DNA of 64,000 nucleotides from Acidobacteria bacterium UBA2990. GTDB lineage: Bacteria > Acidobacteriota > Vicinamibacteria > Vicinamibacterales > UBA8438. The stretch spans positions 1 to 64,000 of the forward strand of contig DEAE01000007.1 of NCBI GenBank assembly GCA_002347025.1, written 5' to 3'. A program made the position numbers and the translations under genes. This document shows positions 55,195 through 64,000 of the stretch, one piece after another (positions within the stretch are counted from its first letter, which is position 1; every line of letters starts with the position of its first letter). The notes below the pieces were generated by a model. It saw only the letters and a list, made by a program, of their open reading frames with translations, was not told where the DNA came from and ran no database searches.

Positions 55195-57759
55195 CTAGCT
55201 CAGTGCTGCCAAGGCGCTTCGCTGCTGCTCCAAACGCACCGCTCTATCCTCAGCGAAACGCACAATACCTCGATAAATCGAATCCTCGTCGAGGTGAGAT
55301 TCCGCTATGACATCCGGTTCCGTTCCGCCACTTCGCCAGCGATCATCAAAGTCGGCATAGAGCGAGTAGGCTTCTGTGACGGGTCCAAGATTGGGAATCG
55401 GTGGAACACGCTTGGTCATCGTACTAACAACCATACAGTCATAGCGCGAGGATGTTGGTAACACATGCCGCTGGTACTCCTCCGGCTGGAAGCCAAACAG
55501 TTCGGTGCTAATGACAGACACAATGCGCACATTGATCCCGTCTGCGTCTAGTCGTGGAATCACCTTGACCACATTCATCGTCGCACTAGAGCCTTGCACA
55601 AACACCGTACCCATACAGGGCTTTTCACTCTGGTAGTCACGAATTAGATAGAGACCCTTAGCTGCCGCCAGGAGATCACGGTCTGCAAAAGTCTCACGGT
55701 CGACCACCTGAAAATCTGGACGGGCAACATGGATTACGATGATACCGATTTCTTTGACTTCAAGTGCTTTCTGAACTGCTGCAAAGTATCCAGGAGCAAC
55801 GTCGTTGTAGTCCCAAAAATACAGATTAATGACCTGTCCCCGTGGCAGTAATGTCCAGGTCTGAGGAGCAAATATTCCAAAATGCGTCCTGGCATCGGCG
55901 GCCGTCTCTGGACCAGAGTGCCCTGCTAAGACATTCAGCACTCCTAGCTCGAACGGACTGTCCTGATTCATTTGCGAGAACACCCGCGCTGGCGTATACA
56001 TAAGCGGAGTGAATGCGCCGTATGTACCAGATATTCCCCACACTCCGGCATAGTTCGCAGGGTCAGAGGATGCGTTCTGACTAATCAGACCAATGACTGT
56101 CGAGGTGTTTCCTGCTTCTTGAATAGCTGCCTTGAGCCTTGTGCCATAGGGATTCTCAACCGGGTCGTAGTGCCCCAACAAGTTGGCTTTTTCAACGTTA
56201 ATCGAACCGGACAGGTCAGCGGCCATCGTCATGAAGCGCCCTTCAGTGACGTAATTAAGCCATGCGCCGATTTCACTAATCGCACGCCTCGGGCCCTGTT
56301 TGAGTCCGGGTTTATGAAACAGCGAAATTCGGCGCGTGATCTGCTCACCGGAGTGCTTATTCTCCACAACCACATCTTGAGGTTCAGTCGGTAGGTTCTC
56401 GACCTTCAACCGAGAATCCAAGAACGGATTCGTTGCTGTATCAATCCGGAGAGATGGATTCCGGTTTACCGAGTCGGCGATGTCGATCAAGCGTTTGGCA
56501 GTCCATTCACGTAGTCCCTCTCGCCGGTCCAGCACAGATAGCAACTTATCAACGTTCGTCTTGAACTGGATCAATCGATCCGCTTCAGTCTCTGGCACTC
56601 CATCGCGGATACCATCGAACGTCACACCGAACCTCTGTTCGAAAGATTCAGCTAATGCAACAAAATACTCGCCGTTCATCTTGAACCCATAAGGATGAGA
56701 CGGATAACTGACCAAGTGGTCGTGTCCATTGATTTTTCCGTCGTGGACTGATGGCCACCATCCTTTTACGGTTGGTCCAACCAAGATCATCGGTCGGCGA
56801 TCCTGAGCCGGCCATTCTTCCATCGTTTTCAGGGCCGCGATGACCTGGTCAAAGTCGTTACCATTTTCAATCGTGAAAACATTCCAGCCCCACGACACCC
56901 ATTGCTGAGCAATGTCGTAGTCCTTGTACTGAGGTTTGATCACACCGCCGATCAAGGTATCGTCGATTCCAGCGTTATTAAGCGACAGAAGCACCCTGAG
57001 CCGCTTGCCAACCTGTTGAGACACCGCTATGTTCTTCAACTCTTGGGCGTGTCCCTCGGTCAAGGCGAATTCCCCTTCAAGCGCAACCACTTTGAGGTCT
57101 TGCGCTGCCCCAACGTAATCCCAGAACACTGCCTTTCCAGCGGCCGTAGCAACCCCGATTCCGGAGGGCCCACCGTTGACATCGTTTGTCGCGTCGGTAG
57201 ATTCGGCATGTCCAGCCAACGACCGAATACCACGAATCTTGGCTTCTCCAAAAAGCGGATGATCTGTCAAGCCGTTAGCGTCAAGTAAAGTCTCTAATGC
57301 CCCTGCCCCACGACGAAATCCGAGGGCATCAACAGGCAGAAACGCTATTTTAGGGTCCACCTTAAACCGGATGTCTCCTGATATTTCGTACTCTTTCCGC
57401 AGAGCTTCATACAGAATCATCCACAAGGCATAACAAGTCGGGATACTGTGCCCACCGGCGAGCATGAACTTGTCTGAGAACGGACCCTTAGGGTCGCGGA
57501 GGTCGTAACGAAGTCCCCCCAGGGCCGGGCCTGCAAGGTGACAAGCGACATTGTAGGGCGTGTAAGCCAAAGGTCCACCAAAATGCCCAGTTTGTGAATA
57601 GTTACCCAGCAAACATAGATTCATCGCCGTCATGAACGCGATATCATCGAAACGTTCTCGCTCATAGGATGGAAGCTCTACGTTGTGCTCCTTAAGCTTG
57701 GTGCTTCCAGCAACCGTGTGGAGGCTGACGGTTTGCTGTCCCTGGACGCCTGTCGTCAT
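55195..57759 (-). CDS. transketolase-like thiamine diphosphate enzyme, atypical
   Basis: About 854 residues from ATG 57759 (GGGG eight bases upstream). It is longer than transketolase (about 660) and near the size of homodimeric pyruvate dehydrogenase E1. The N-terminal domain has GHFGGPLAYTPYNVA and LAGGHSIPTCYALW. The central Pyr-binding part has GISGTYGAFTPLMYTPARVF, and the C-terminal domain VQGSSATMNVVKVIPRLDADG. The usual GDG cofactor motif reads GEF (ALEGEFALTEG), while the downstream NN is kept, so metal binding may be altered. No lipoyl E2/E3 genes are nearby. No signal peptide. The substrate is unknown. Confidence 0.82.
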   Translation of the reverse strand: MTTGVQGQQTVSLHTVAGSTKLKEHNVELPSYERERFDDIAFMTAMNLCLLGNYSQTGHFGGPLAYTPYNVACHLAGPALGGLRYDLRDPKGPFSDKFMLAGGHSIPTCYALWMILYEALRKEYEISGDIRFKVDPKIAFLPVDALGFRRGAGALETLLDANGLTDHPLFGEAKIRGIRSLAGHAESTDATNDVNGGPSGIGVATAAGKAVFWDYVGAAQDLKVVALEGEFALTEGHAQELKNIAVSQQVGKRLRVLLSLNNAGIDDTLIGGVIKPQYKDYDIAQQWVSWGWNVFTIENGNDFDQVIAALKTMEEWPAQDRRPMILVGPTVKGWWPSVHDGKINGHDHLVSYPSHPYGFKMNGEYFVALAESFEQRFGVTFDGIRDGVPETEADRLIQFKTNVDKLLSVLDRREGLREWTAKRLIDIADSVNRNPSLRIDTATNPFLDSRLKVENLPTEPQDVVVENKHSGEQITRRISLFHKPGLKQGPRRAISEIGAWLNYVTEGRFMTMAADLSGSINVEKANLLGHYDPVENPYGTRLKAAIQEAGNTSTVIGLISQNASSDPANYAGVWGISGTYGAFTPLMYTPARVFSQMNQDSPFELGVLNVLAGHSGPETAADARTHFGIFAPQTWTLLPRGQVINLYFWDYNDVAPGYFAAVQKALEVKEIGIIVIHVARPDFQVVDRETFADRDLLAAAKGLYLIRDYQSEKPCMGTVFVQGSSATMNVVKVIPRLDADGINVRIVSVISTELFGFQPEEYQRHVLPTSSRYDCMVVSTMTKRVPPIPNLGPVTEAYSLYADFDDRWRSGGTEPDVIAESHLDEDSIYRGIVRFAEDRAVRLEQQRSALAALS

Positions 57760-58005
57760 AAGGACACCCCAAGCACAATTCCACACCGCTTTTGCATTCC
57801 TTCAACCGTCATCAGCATTCCGTATATCCCCAAATAATCTCTTTTGCAGACTCTACACATCTAGCGACCTACCAGTCTCACTTGCTTCCGCAATATCTAG
57901 GATCAAAATCATACCGTTCACGAAGCTGAAAACCAGGTCGTCGGTTACTCTTCGAGTTCTCCGTCATCTTCTGCGTAAACAGCTTACAAACCATCCACTA
58001 CCACT

Positions 58006-59772
58006 TCAGTCGATATCCGGTAAAGCAAATACAAACAAATTATTACCACGACTCGGCCGCAATTCTGGCGTCAGATCGATAAACCGAGGTGTACCGGTAC
58101 TCACAGCCACATACTGCCGTCCATCAACAGCATAGCTGATCGGAAAACCAGACACTGATGAACCGAGATTGATCTCCCACAGCACCTCTCCCGTTTCATC
58201 ATCGAAGGCTCGGAATCGACCGTTAACGTCTCCTCCAAAGACGAGACCACCTCCGGTGGCCACAAGCGACATAGTGGCCGCCCGTTGCTCATGTATCCAC
58301 GCGACCGAACCCGTCTCAGCAGAAATAGCCTGAACCGTCCCCACTTGATCAGTTCCTGGTGCCAGTTGCGAACGCCACACAATCGCATAGGTCGAAGTGC
58401 TCTCTGGTCCCTCAGCGAGCATCCGAGCGCAGACATTCCGAAGCGGAAAATACATCGTGTTCGTCCGAGGGCTATAGGCCCCTGCCTCCCAGTCCTTGCC
58501 ACCGCTCGCGTGAGGACAGGTCAGCACCTCCTGACCGGCACTGCTGAACACCAGTTCTGAGTTTTCGGTCACCACCCCAGTAGCGCCATCGATACCACTG
58601 ATCACATTCTGTGTAATGGTTGGCGTCGCCCACAGAAACTCACCATTTGCTCGGTCTAGGGTGTATACCACCCCGGTCTTGCCTGGAATTCCGGTAATCA
58701 CCCTTCGTTCCTCTCCAGGCTGCAACCGTGGATTAATCCAGCTCACCGCAGCCGAGTCAGGTGCCACGGGTGTGTCGACAAGCATCCGTTCAAAAGGGTG
58801 GTCAAGGTCCCAATGGTCATTTAAGTGCTGGTAGTACCACACAATCTCCCCTGTGTCGGCATCCAGGGCCAAGGTGGAATTGTGATAGAGGTGCTGGTTG
58901 TCGGCTCCCCCGATCAAAAATTTCGGTGCTGGCGACGTAACAGAGGTCCCAATGTAAATCAGATCCAGTTCTGGGTCATAGCTCGGCACCATCCACGCAC
59001 CAACGTGCTTCCGCTCCTCAAAGGGAACCCCACCCCAAGTTTCATCACCAGGCTCCCCCGGGGCTGGAATGGTTCTACGACGCCACAGTTCTTCTCCAGT
59101 CTGTGCATCATGGGCGGTAATTACACATGCCTCAGGCCCAGCCACCGGCATGCAACTTCGACCAGAAATCACCCGACCATTCACTACAATTGGACCGGAA
59201 CTCTGCATCGCCGGGTTCACCTGGTAGTCTAGAATCTTGGTTTCCCAGGCCAACCGACCTGTGTTCGCATCGAGGGCAAATACATGATCATCCACACTGG
59301 TATCGATGATGAACGAACCATAGATCGCTAAATTCCGGTTGTTCTGCCACAGATTATTGAAGACGTAGTCCTCAATATCGTCTGGAACCTCACGGCGGTG
59401 CTCCCAAACAAGATCTCCAGTGACAGCGTTGATCGCCTGAATGACATCGCTCGGGTTCGGCATATACATCGTGCCGTTGTAGACGAGAGGGGTCCCCTGC
59501 TGACGGCCCTCGGTCAGGCCTCGCGACCACACCAAGCGCAACTCTTTGACATTGCCCTTATTGATTTCCTCTAACGGACTGTACCCCCAGCCATCGAGCG
59601 TGCGGCGCCACATCAACCAATCATTCGACGCTGGGTTTTGTAACATCGCATCGGTTACTGGAGGAAACTCGGTCGCCGACTGCGCAGACACAAGGCCTGG
59701 CAGCGCAATCCAGACTGCTAGACAGGTTACAACCATCAACAGACCTACAGAGGCACAAAACCGCTTTGGCAT
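58006..59772 (-). CDS. PQQ-dependent alcohol dehydrogenase, paralogue of 24393-26177
   Basis: 588 residues from ATG 59772, which has AGGAGG five bases upstream (an in-frame TTG precedes it). The signal peptide ends VSAQ. It is very close to the enzyme at 24393-26177 over the whole propeller (WLMWRRTLDGWGYSPL, GEPGDETWGGVPFEERKH, TGIPGKTGVVYTLDRANGEFLW, NVISGIDGATGVV, CPHASGGKDWEAGAYSP). The base position reads D322-L-D324, Asp at +2 as in lanthanide-type enzymes. There is no cytochrome domain, so an external electron acceptor is needed. It is divergent from the cyclase gene. Confidence 0.93.
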   Translation of the reverse strand: MPKRFCASVGLLMVVTCLAVWIALPGLVSAQSATEFPPVTDAMLQNPASNDWLMWRRTLDGWGYSPLEEINKGNVKELRLVWSRGLTEGRQQGTPLVYNGTMYMPNPSDVIQAINAVTGDLVWEHRREVPDDIEDYVFNNLWQNNRNLAIYGSFIIDTSVDDHVFALDANTGRLAWETKILDYQVNPAMQSSGPIVVNGRVISGRSCMPVAGPEACVITAHDAQTGEELWRRRTIPAPGEPGDETWGGVPFEERKHVGAWMVPSYDPELDLIYIGTSVTSPAPKFLIGGADNQHLYHNSTLALDADTGEIVWYYQHLNDHWDLDHPFERMLVDTPVAPDSAAVSWINPRLQPGEERRVITGIPGKTGVVYTLDRANGEFLWATPTITQNVISGIDGATGVVTENSELVFSSAGQEVLTCPHASGGKDWEAGAYSPRTNTMYFPLRNVCARMLAEGPESTSTYAIVWRSQLAPGTDQVGTVQAISAETGSVAWIHEQRAATMSLVATGGGLVFGGDVNGRFRAFDDETGEVLWEINLGSSVSGFPISYAVDGRQYVAVSTGTPRFIDLTPELRPSRGNNLFVFALPDID

Positions 59773-60191
59773 CAAAACCTCCTATCTATTTACTTTCGAT
59801 ACCGTTTCTACCGTTCTCAAACCGGGAAGAGTTCGAGCAACACTGGTAGCCACCGGCACCCTGCACTGAAACGACACAGGGTCAGGCGCTTGACAGCAAC
59901 CGGTCTATTTAACTTGGCATCGCAGGGATCCTGTCATCGGCCGGCTACTCAGTCAATGTCGACACCCAGAACGAATGGCAGTATAGAATCACGTTGTGCC
60001 AATAAGCATAATTTGAATCAGGCATTAACATAGGCAACTCAAGCTTTTAAGAACTGTCATCATAGGCATTTGTCGAAGACTCAACCACACGACACGCCTA
60101 GGCATCATCAAAGGCCCGAATACCAGTCGGAGAACCACACCGGAACTAACAATTTTCTCCGCAGAGTTAATCGGCACCCTGGAGGAAGGCC
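59773..60191. promoter_or_regulatory. divergent intergenic region, 419 bp
   Basis: This lies between the PQQ dehydrogenase and the cyclase-family gene. The middle (about 59990-60070) is AT-rich (e.g. AATAAGCATAATTTGAATCAG) and is a likely promoter area. GGAGGAAGG at 60180-60188 is the ribosome site for 60192. No coding signature. Confidence 0.4.
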
Positions 60192-61142
60192 ATGAGGACC
60201 CCCCCAATAGTAGTCATCACACTTAGCATGGGTATCACCACCGCCAATGCGCAGGGACAGTCTTGGTCGCCACCAACTCCCGAAGAGCGCTGTCCGAGCA
60301 GGTGGGGTGAAGGTGACGAGCGCGGAGCAGGCAACCACATGGGCCCCGAATCGGTGCTCAGGGCTACTCAGCTTATCCAAACAGGTGAAGTCATCGAGCT
60401 AGGGCAAACACTCAACGAAGCGATGCCACTCGGCGATAGGCATTTCGATTTACACATGAAGCCGACCCGCATGAATCCTGGCACTAATCGCCGTGGATCG
60501 AACGAAGAGTTGGTTGTTAGCGAAATGGGACAGGTCGGCACACAATTCGACGGCTTCGGCCACCAAACCATCGGAGACAGTCTTTACAACTGCTACAACC
60601 TACCGGAAGTCATGACTCGAACCGGCTTCACGCACCTTGGCGTGGAGAACGTCGGCACATTGATGACGCGAGGCGTTCTCATCGACATCGCCGGCCTTAA
60701 GAGCGTCACCATGCTGCCGGACCGTTACGAAATCACCGTATCAGACCTCCAAGAGGCACTGGAACGTCAACAAACTACTCTGGAACCAGGTGATGCTGTG
60801 TTGATCAACACGGGATGGGGCACACTTTGGAACACAGATCCTGAACGCTTCTCCGCCGGAGGCCCCGGAATCGGGGTGGAAGCCGCACAATGGTTGATCG
60901 ACCGAGACCCAATGCTCCTCGGCTCAGATAACTTCCCGGTTGAGGTATCCCCAAACCCAGATCCCCAACTATCACTACCCGTCCACCAGATGATGCTCGT
61001 GGTCCACGGCATTCACCTGGTCGAGCGGATGAAACTTGATACGCTCGCGGCCACCCAGGTACATGAGTTCGCCTTTGTCATACAACCGCTCAAGCTTCAA
61101 GGCGCCACTGGTTCAACAGTTGCACCCATCGCGATTCATTGA
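60192..61142 (+). CDS. exported cyclase-family hydrolase (kynurenine-formamidase-like)
   Basis: 316 residues; GGAGGAAGG precedes ATG 60192. The signal peptide ends TTANAQ. The cyclase-family metal motif HxGTHxDxxxH appears as GQVGTQFDGFGH, so the second His is Gln118 while D120 and H124 remain, a variant that may alter metal binding. The remainder (EPGDAVLINTGWG, GIGVEAAQWLIDRDPMLLGSD, LPVHQMMLVVHGIHLVE) is typical of the family. It may hydrolyse an amide or cyclic substrate in the periplasm. Its stop is 37 bp from the stop of the convergent M3 peptidase. Confidence 0.88.
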   Translation: MRTPPIVVITLSMGITTANAQGQSWSPPTPEERCPSRWGEGDERGAGNHMGPESVLRATQLIQTGEVIELGQTLNEAMPLGDRHFDLHMKPTRMNPGTNRRGSNEELVVSEMGQVGTQFDGFGHQTIGDSLYNCYNLPEVMTRTGFTHLGVENVGTLMTRGVLIDIAGLKSVTMLPDRYEITVSDLQEALERQQTTLEPGDAVLINTGWGTLWNTDPERFSAGGPGIGVEAAQWLIDRDPMLLGSDNFPVEVSPNPDPQLSLPVHQMMLVVHGIHLVERMKLDTLAATQVHEFAFVIQPLKLQGATGSTVAPIAIH

Positions 61143-61179
61143 ACGGCACCTGCCAATACCAACATCGGTCTTGAAATAG

Positions 61180-63333
61180 TTAATTCAATCCACGTCGAAC
61201 AAGCAGTGGGCGCACATCAGGATCCGCTCCTCTGAATGCCCTATATAAATCGAGGGCCTCGACACTCCCTCCCTTAGACAAGAGCGTCTGGCGGAAGTGC
61301 TCCCCATTGGCCCGGGTCAAACCACCATTCTGCTTAAACCATTCAACAGAATCCGCATCCAGCACCTCACTCCAGATATAGGAATAGTAGCCAGCCGAAT
61401 AACCGCTGCTCCAGATATGTGAGAAATATGTGCTGCGGTAACGCGGCGGGACGGCCTCCAGCGCGACACCAGCCATCTCCAGCGCAGTCGCTTCGAACTG
61501 CTCCACATCAGCAGGCCTCGGGATTTCATCAACGGTCAGTTGATGCCAAGCCTGGTCAAGCAGTGACGCTGCCAAATATTCGGTAGTCGCAAAGCCCTGA
61601 TTAAAGGTTTGCGTAGCCATCACTTTCTCAAGCAACTCGGCCGGCATTGGCTCGCTGGTTTCGTAGTGAAGGGCGTAATTTTTGAGCACTTCAGGCCACG
61701 TTGCCCACATCTCATTGACCTGCGACGGGTATTCAACAAAGTCTCTCGGCACCGAGGTTCCTGCAAAGTAAGGATAGTTCACGTTGGAAAAAAACCCATG
61801 CAGCGCGTGCCCGAACTCGTGAAACATGGTCTCCACTTCATCAAACGTCAGCAATGTCGGCTCGCCATCCGGCGGCTTCGGTATGTTCAGATGGTTAGCA
61901 ACCACTGGAGACGTCCCAAGTAGATGAGATTGGGACACGTAAGCATTCATCCAGGCGCCACCGCGTTTTGAAGGACGAGCATAATAGTCTCCCAGAAACA
62001 GCCCTAGGGCCGATCCGTCAGATTCAAAAACCTCCCAGACTCGAACATCAGGATGGTACACAGGAAGGTCGGTGCGTTCCTTGAAGTTCAGTCCGTAGAG
62101 TCGATTGGCCGCAAAAAATACTCCGCGTTCAATGACCGCATCTATTTCAAAATAGGGTCGCAGCTGTGCAGCATCAAATGCATAACGGTCGGCGCGAACC
62201 TTTTCTGTGTAGTAAGACCAGTCCCAAGACGACACTGTCAGCTCCACACCACTAGCTTCGGCTATCGCCTGCAGGTCTGCTGCCTCCCGTCTGGCATTGG
62301 CCACCGCAGGAGGCACCAAGCTCGCAAGCCTTTCATTGACCGCCTCGACGGTCTGAGCCGTCTGCTCCTCGAGGCTGAAAGCCGCATGGTTCGGATAACC
62401 CAGCATCTCTGACCGCTCAGCTCGAAGCCGCGCAATTCGAGTGATGACCTCCCGGTTGTCAAACTCGCCACCCTGTATACCCCGTCTTAGAGAAACACGG
62501 GCGATTTCTTCCCTCAATTCCCTGTTGTCGAGCGAGGCCAACGCCGGCTGCCCACTGGTGTTCAACAAGGGGATGACATACTTGCCTTCAAAACCTCGGT
62601 CGGCCGCGGCCGCAGCAGCAGACGCAATTTGATTGTCTGACAGCCCAGCAAGTTCCTCTGACGTGTCAACAACCACAGCCGAAGCATTCACCTCATCCAA
62701 AACATTCTGTGTGAAGGTCGTCTGTAAGCTGGCCAATTCTGCGTTGATCTCCTGCATTCGCGACTTATCCTCTTCAGATAACAACGCTCCAGCTCTTACA
62801 AAATCGGTATACGTCTTTTCCACTAGACGCCGCGACTCCCCTTCACTATCTAGGTTCCCGCGCTGGTCGTATAACATCCGCACACGCGAAAAAAGATCAG
62901 CGTTCAAAAGAATACGGTCGCTATGGGCCGACAGTTTCGGCGCCACTTCACCAAGAATTTCATCCAATGCATCAGTTGTGTCCGCACTCGACAGACTGAA
63001 GAAGGTAGACGCCACCCGATCTAGCAACCGACCTGACCTCTCAAGGGCAACCAAAGTATTCGTAAAAGTCGGCGCGTCAGAGGAACTGGCGATGTTATCA
63101 ATTTCTACAAGGTGCTCGGCCATTCCCCGCTCAAACGCAGGGAGGTAATGCGACTCGTCGATCCGGTCGAATGGTGGCAATTGATATGGCAACGGACTTC
63201 TAGCAAAGAATGGGTTATCGCCGGTCATCTCTTGCGCTTTCAGTCTCAAGCCTCCGAGACCCACAATGACTAAAGTTAGTCCGAACGCTAACAGTGGAAG
63301 AGCCACCGAACAAGGTTCACTCTTCAGTCTCAT
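61180..63333 (-). CDS. exported M3-family oligopeptidase (peptidyl-dipeptidase Dcp-like)
   Basis: 717 residues from ATG 63333 (GGGAGGG upstream), with a signal peptide ending LKAQ. The zinc motif HEFGH is at H505-E506-H509, inside MFHEFGHALHG. Flanking features such as GGAWMNAYVSQS, SVPRDFVEYPSQVNEMWA, FNQGFATTEYLAASLLDQAWH and YRSTYFSHIWSSGYSAGYYSYIW fit Dcp/oligopeptidase A. Dcp removes C-terminal dipeptides from peptides in the periplasm. This fits the other peptide-handling enzymes here (S51, amidase, serine hydrolases). Confidence 0.94.
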   Translation of the reverse strand: MRLKSEPCSVALPLLAFGLTLVIVGLGGLRLKAQEMTGDNPFFARSPLPYQLPPFDRIDESHYLPAFERGMAEHLVEIDNIASSSDAPTFTNTLVALERSGRLLDRVASTFFSLSSADTTDALDEILGEVAPKLSAHSDRILLNADLFSRVRMLYDQRGNLDSEGESRRLVEKTYTDFVRAGALLSEEDKSRMQEINAELASLQTTFTQNVLDEVNASAVVVDTSEELAGLSDNQIASAAAAAADRGFEGKYVIPLLNTSGQPALASLDNRELREEIARVSLRRGIQGGEFDNREVITRIARLRAERSEMLGYPNHAAFSLEEQTAQTVEAVNERLASLVPPAVANARREAADLQAIAEASGVELTVSSWDWSYYTEKVRADRYAFDAAQLRPYFEIDAVIERGVFFAANRLYGLNFKERTDLPVYHPDVRVWEVFESDGSALGLFLGDYYARPSKRGGAWMNAYVSQSHLLGTSPVVANHLNIPKPPDGEPTLLTFDEVETMFHEFGHALHGFFSNVNYPYFAGTSVPRDFVEYPSQVNEMWATWPEVLKNYALHYETSEPMPAELLEKVMATQTFNQGFATTEYLAASLLDQAWHQLTVDEIPRPADVEQFEATALEMAGVALEAVPPRYRSTYFSHIWSSGYSAGYYSYIWSEVLDADSVEWFKQNGGLTRANGEHFRQTLLSKGGSVEALDLYRAFRGADPDVRPLLVRRGLN

Positions 63334-63692
63334 GTCACACCCTCCCGTGCTTGCGAGCTCCCCGTCTATCTTAAACGGTACACCCACTCTTGTGTATCGT
63401 GCCTTTCACTGATCACGCTAGCTTGAATATTCTTAACCAGCCTCGTCCTAAATTCCACCAGGATTAAGTGGGCTGGCATTCCTCCATATTCCAAATTTCT
63501 GACTACCTTTTCAGATTCAAAGATCCCGCCCCAGAAACACTCATATGCCAAACAGCACCAAAATCACCTTCACCACGAAGCACTGGCCACGAACCACGTT
63601 ATGATGACCTGGCTAGATGCAGGTCGGCCTGGAGTTCGAGTCACCACAAACCTGGTGACAGTCGGCTAAGAATTCTCAACCAAGAGGTTCTC
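63334..63692. promoter_or_regulatory. divergent intergenic region, 359 bp
   Basis: This lies between the M3 peptidase and the partial serine hydrolase. A minus-strand open stretch (63366-63551, 61 codons) lacks a ribosome site and any known domain. No repeat or hairpin stands out. Confidence 0.35.
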
Positions 63693-64000
63693 ATGTTGCA
63701 TAAGCAGTGTGGAGTTGTAGCCATAGTCATCACCCTCGCTATGCTCAGCGAGAATCTTCCACTCTGGGCTCAGACACCACTCGAGACGAAGGAAGGGGAT
63801 CAGCAACGAGCTCTTGAGTTCGCAGCGGCAATGTCAGCCCATCACTTATGCGCGGGTCTCTGGGTAGTCGGCCGCAGCCACCCTCGTAGCGCCGAGCTCG
63901 TCATTGCTGAGGACATGGCCCCCTTTCCACAGCTTGGTTGGCAGAAAAGCTTCGAGTATCAAGTTGATCACGAACAACACACGGCAACCGTAGTTGCCCC
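63693..64000 (+). CDS. exported serine hydrolase, N-terminal part only (cut by window edge)
   Basis: ATG 63693 follows AAGAGG and opens a frame that stays open to the window edge (about 102 codons). A signal peptide (VVAIVITLAMLSENLPLWAQ) leads to AAAMSAHHLCAGLWVVGRS and VIAEDMAPFPQLGWQKSFEYQVD. A CSGLFVxGR-type opening is typical of exported beta-lactamase-fold serine hydrolases related to 6-aminohexanoate-dimer hydrolase. The SxxK motif lies beyond the edge, so the function call is tentative. Confidence 0.7.
   Translation, partial: MLHKQCGVVAIVITLAMLSENLPLWAQTPLETKEGDQQRALEFAAAMSAHHLCAGLWVVGRSHPRSAELVIAEDMAPFPQLGWQKSFEYQVDHEQHTATVVA

Noticed and set aside
63366..63551. Minus-strand 61-codon reading ahead of the M3 peptidase
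   Set aside because: No ribosome site, signal or domain; it sits where the promoter of the peptidase is expected.

Overview
This 64 kb window looks like a chromosomal segment of an uncultured, Gram-negative, probably marine acidobacterium (Vicinamibacteria-like). That assignment is inferred from the mix of families: DUF1592/DUF1552 pairs, exported ankyrin proteins, PQQ dehydrogenases, Sel1 proteins, and heme plus copper-monooxygenase fusions. It does not rest on a marker gene. The only RNA gene seen is the 3' end of a tRNA-Leu at the left edge.

Layout. 0-1.3 kb: the tRNA-Leu end and two decayed genes. 1.3-4.4 kb: a minus-strand operon encoding an unknown exported protein, a heme/PHM-like copper monooxygenase and a cupin. 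4.8-7.4 kb: two exported PLP enzymes. 7.5-15.2 kb: an S51 peptidase, a Sel1 protein, a GNAT acetyltransferase, an arylsulfotransferase-like lipoprotein, a VOC protein, a quinoprotein sugar dehydrogenase and an Ig-like lipoprotein. 15.3-20.7 kb: DUF1592-DUF1552-ankyrin module A. 21-24.3 kb: an iodotyrosine-deiodinase-like flavoprotein, an SDR and three small unknowns. 24.4-28.6 kb: two divergent PQQ dehydrogenases. 28.8-34.2 kb: module B. 34.5-42.4 kb: a VOC pseudogene, a heme-bearing alpha/alpha-barrel protein, a serine hydrolase, two beta-propellers and a sulfatase. 42.6-47.6 kb: module C. 47.7-64 kb: an acidobacterial-type unknown, an amidase, PepE, a Sel1 protein, a soluble glucose dehydrogenase, a transketolase-like enzyme, a third PQQ alcohol dehydrogenase, a cyclase, an M3 peptidase and the start of a serine hydrolase.

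Most products carry a Sec, Tat or lipoprotein signal. I see no transcriptional regulator, transporter or housekeeping protein. The region reads as a store of periplasmic oxidative and hydrolytic enzymes, with quinoproteins and c-type hemes feeding electrons to the envelope.

The strongest candidate for an undescribed system is the DUF1592 + DUF1552 + exported ankyrin trio. It occurs three times, and the ankyrin gene sits in a different orientation each time (co-directional, convergent, divergent).
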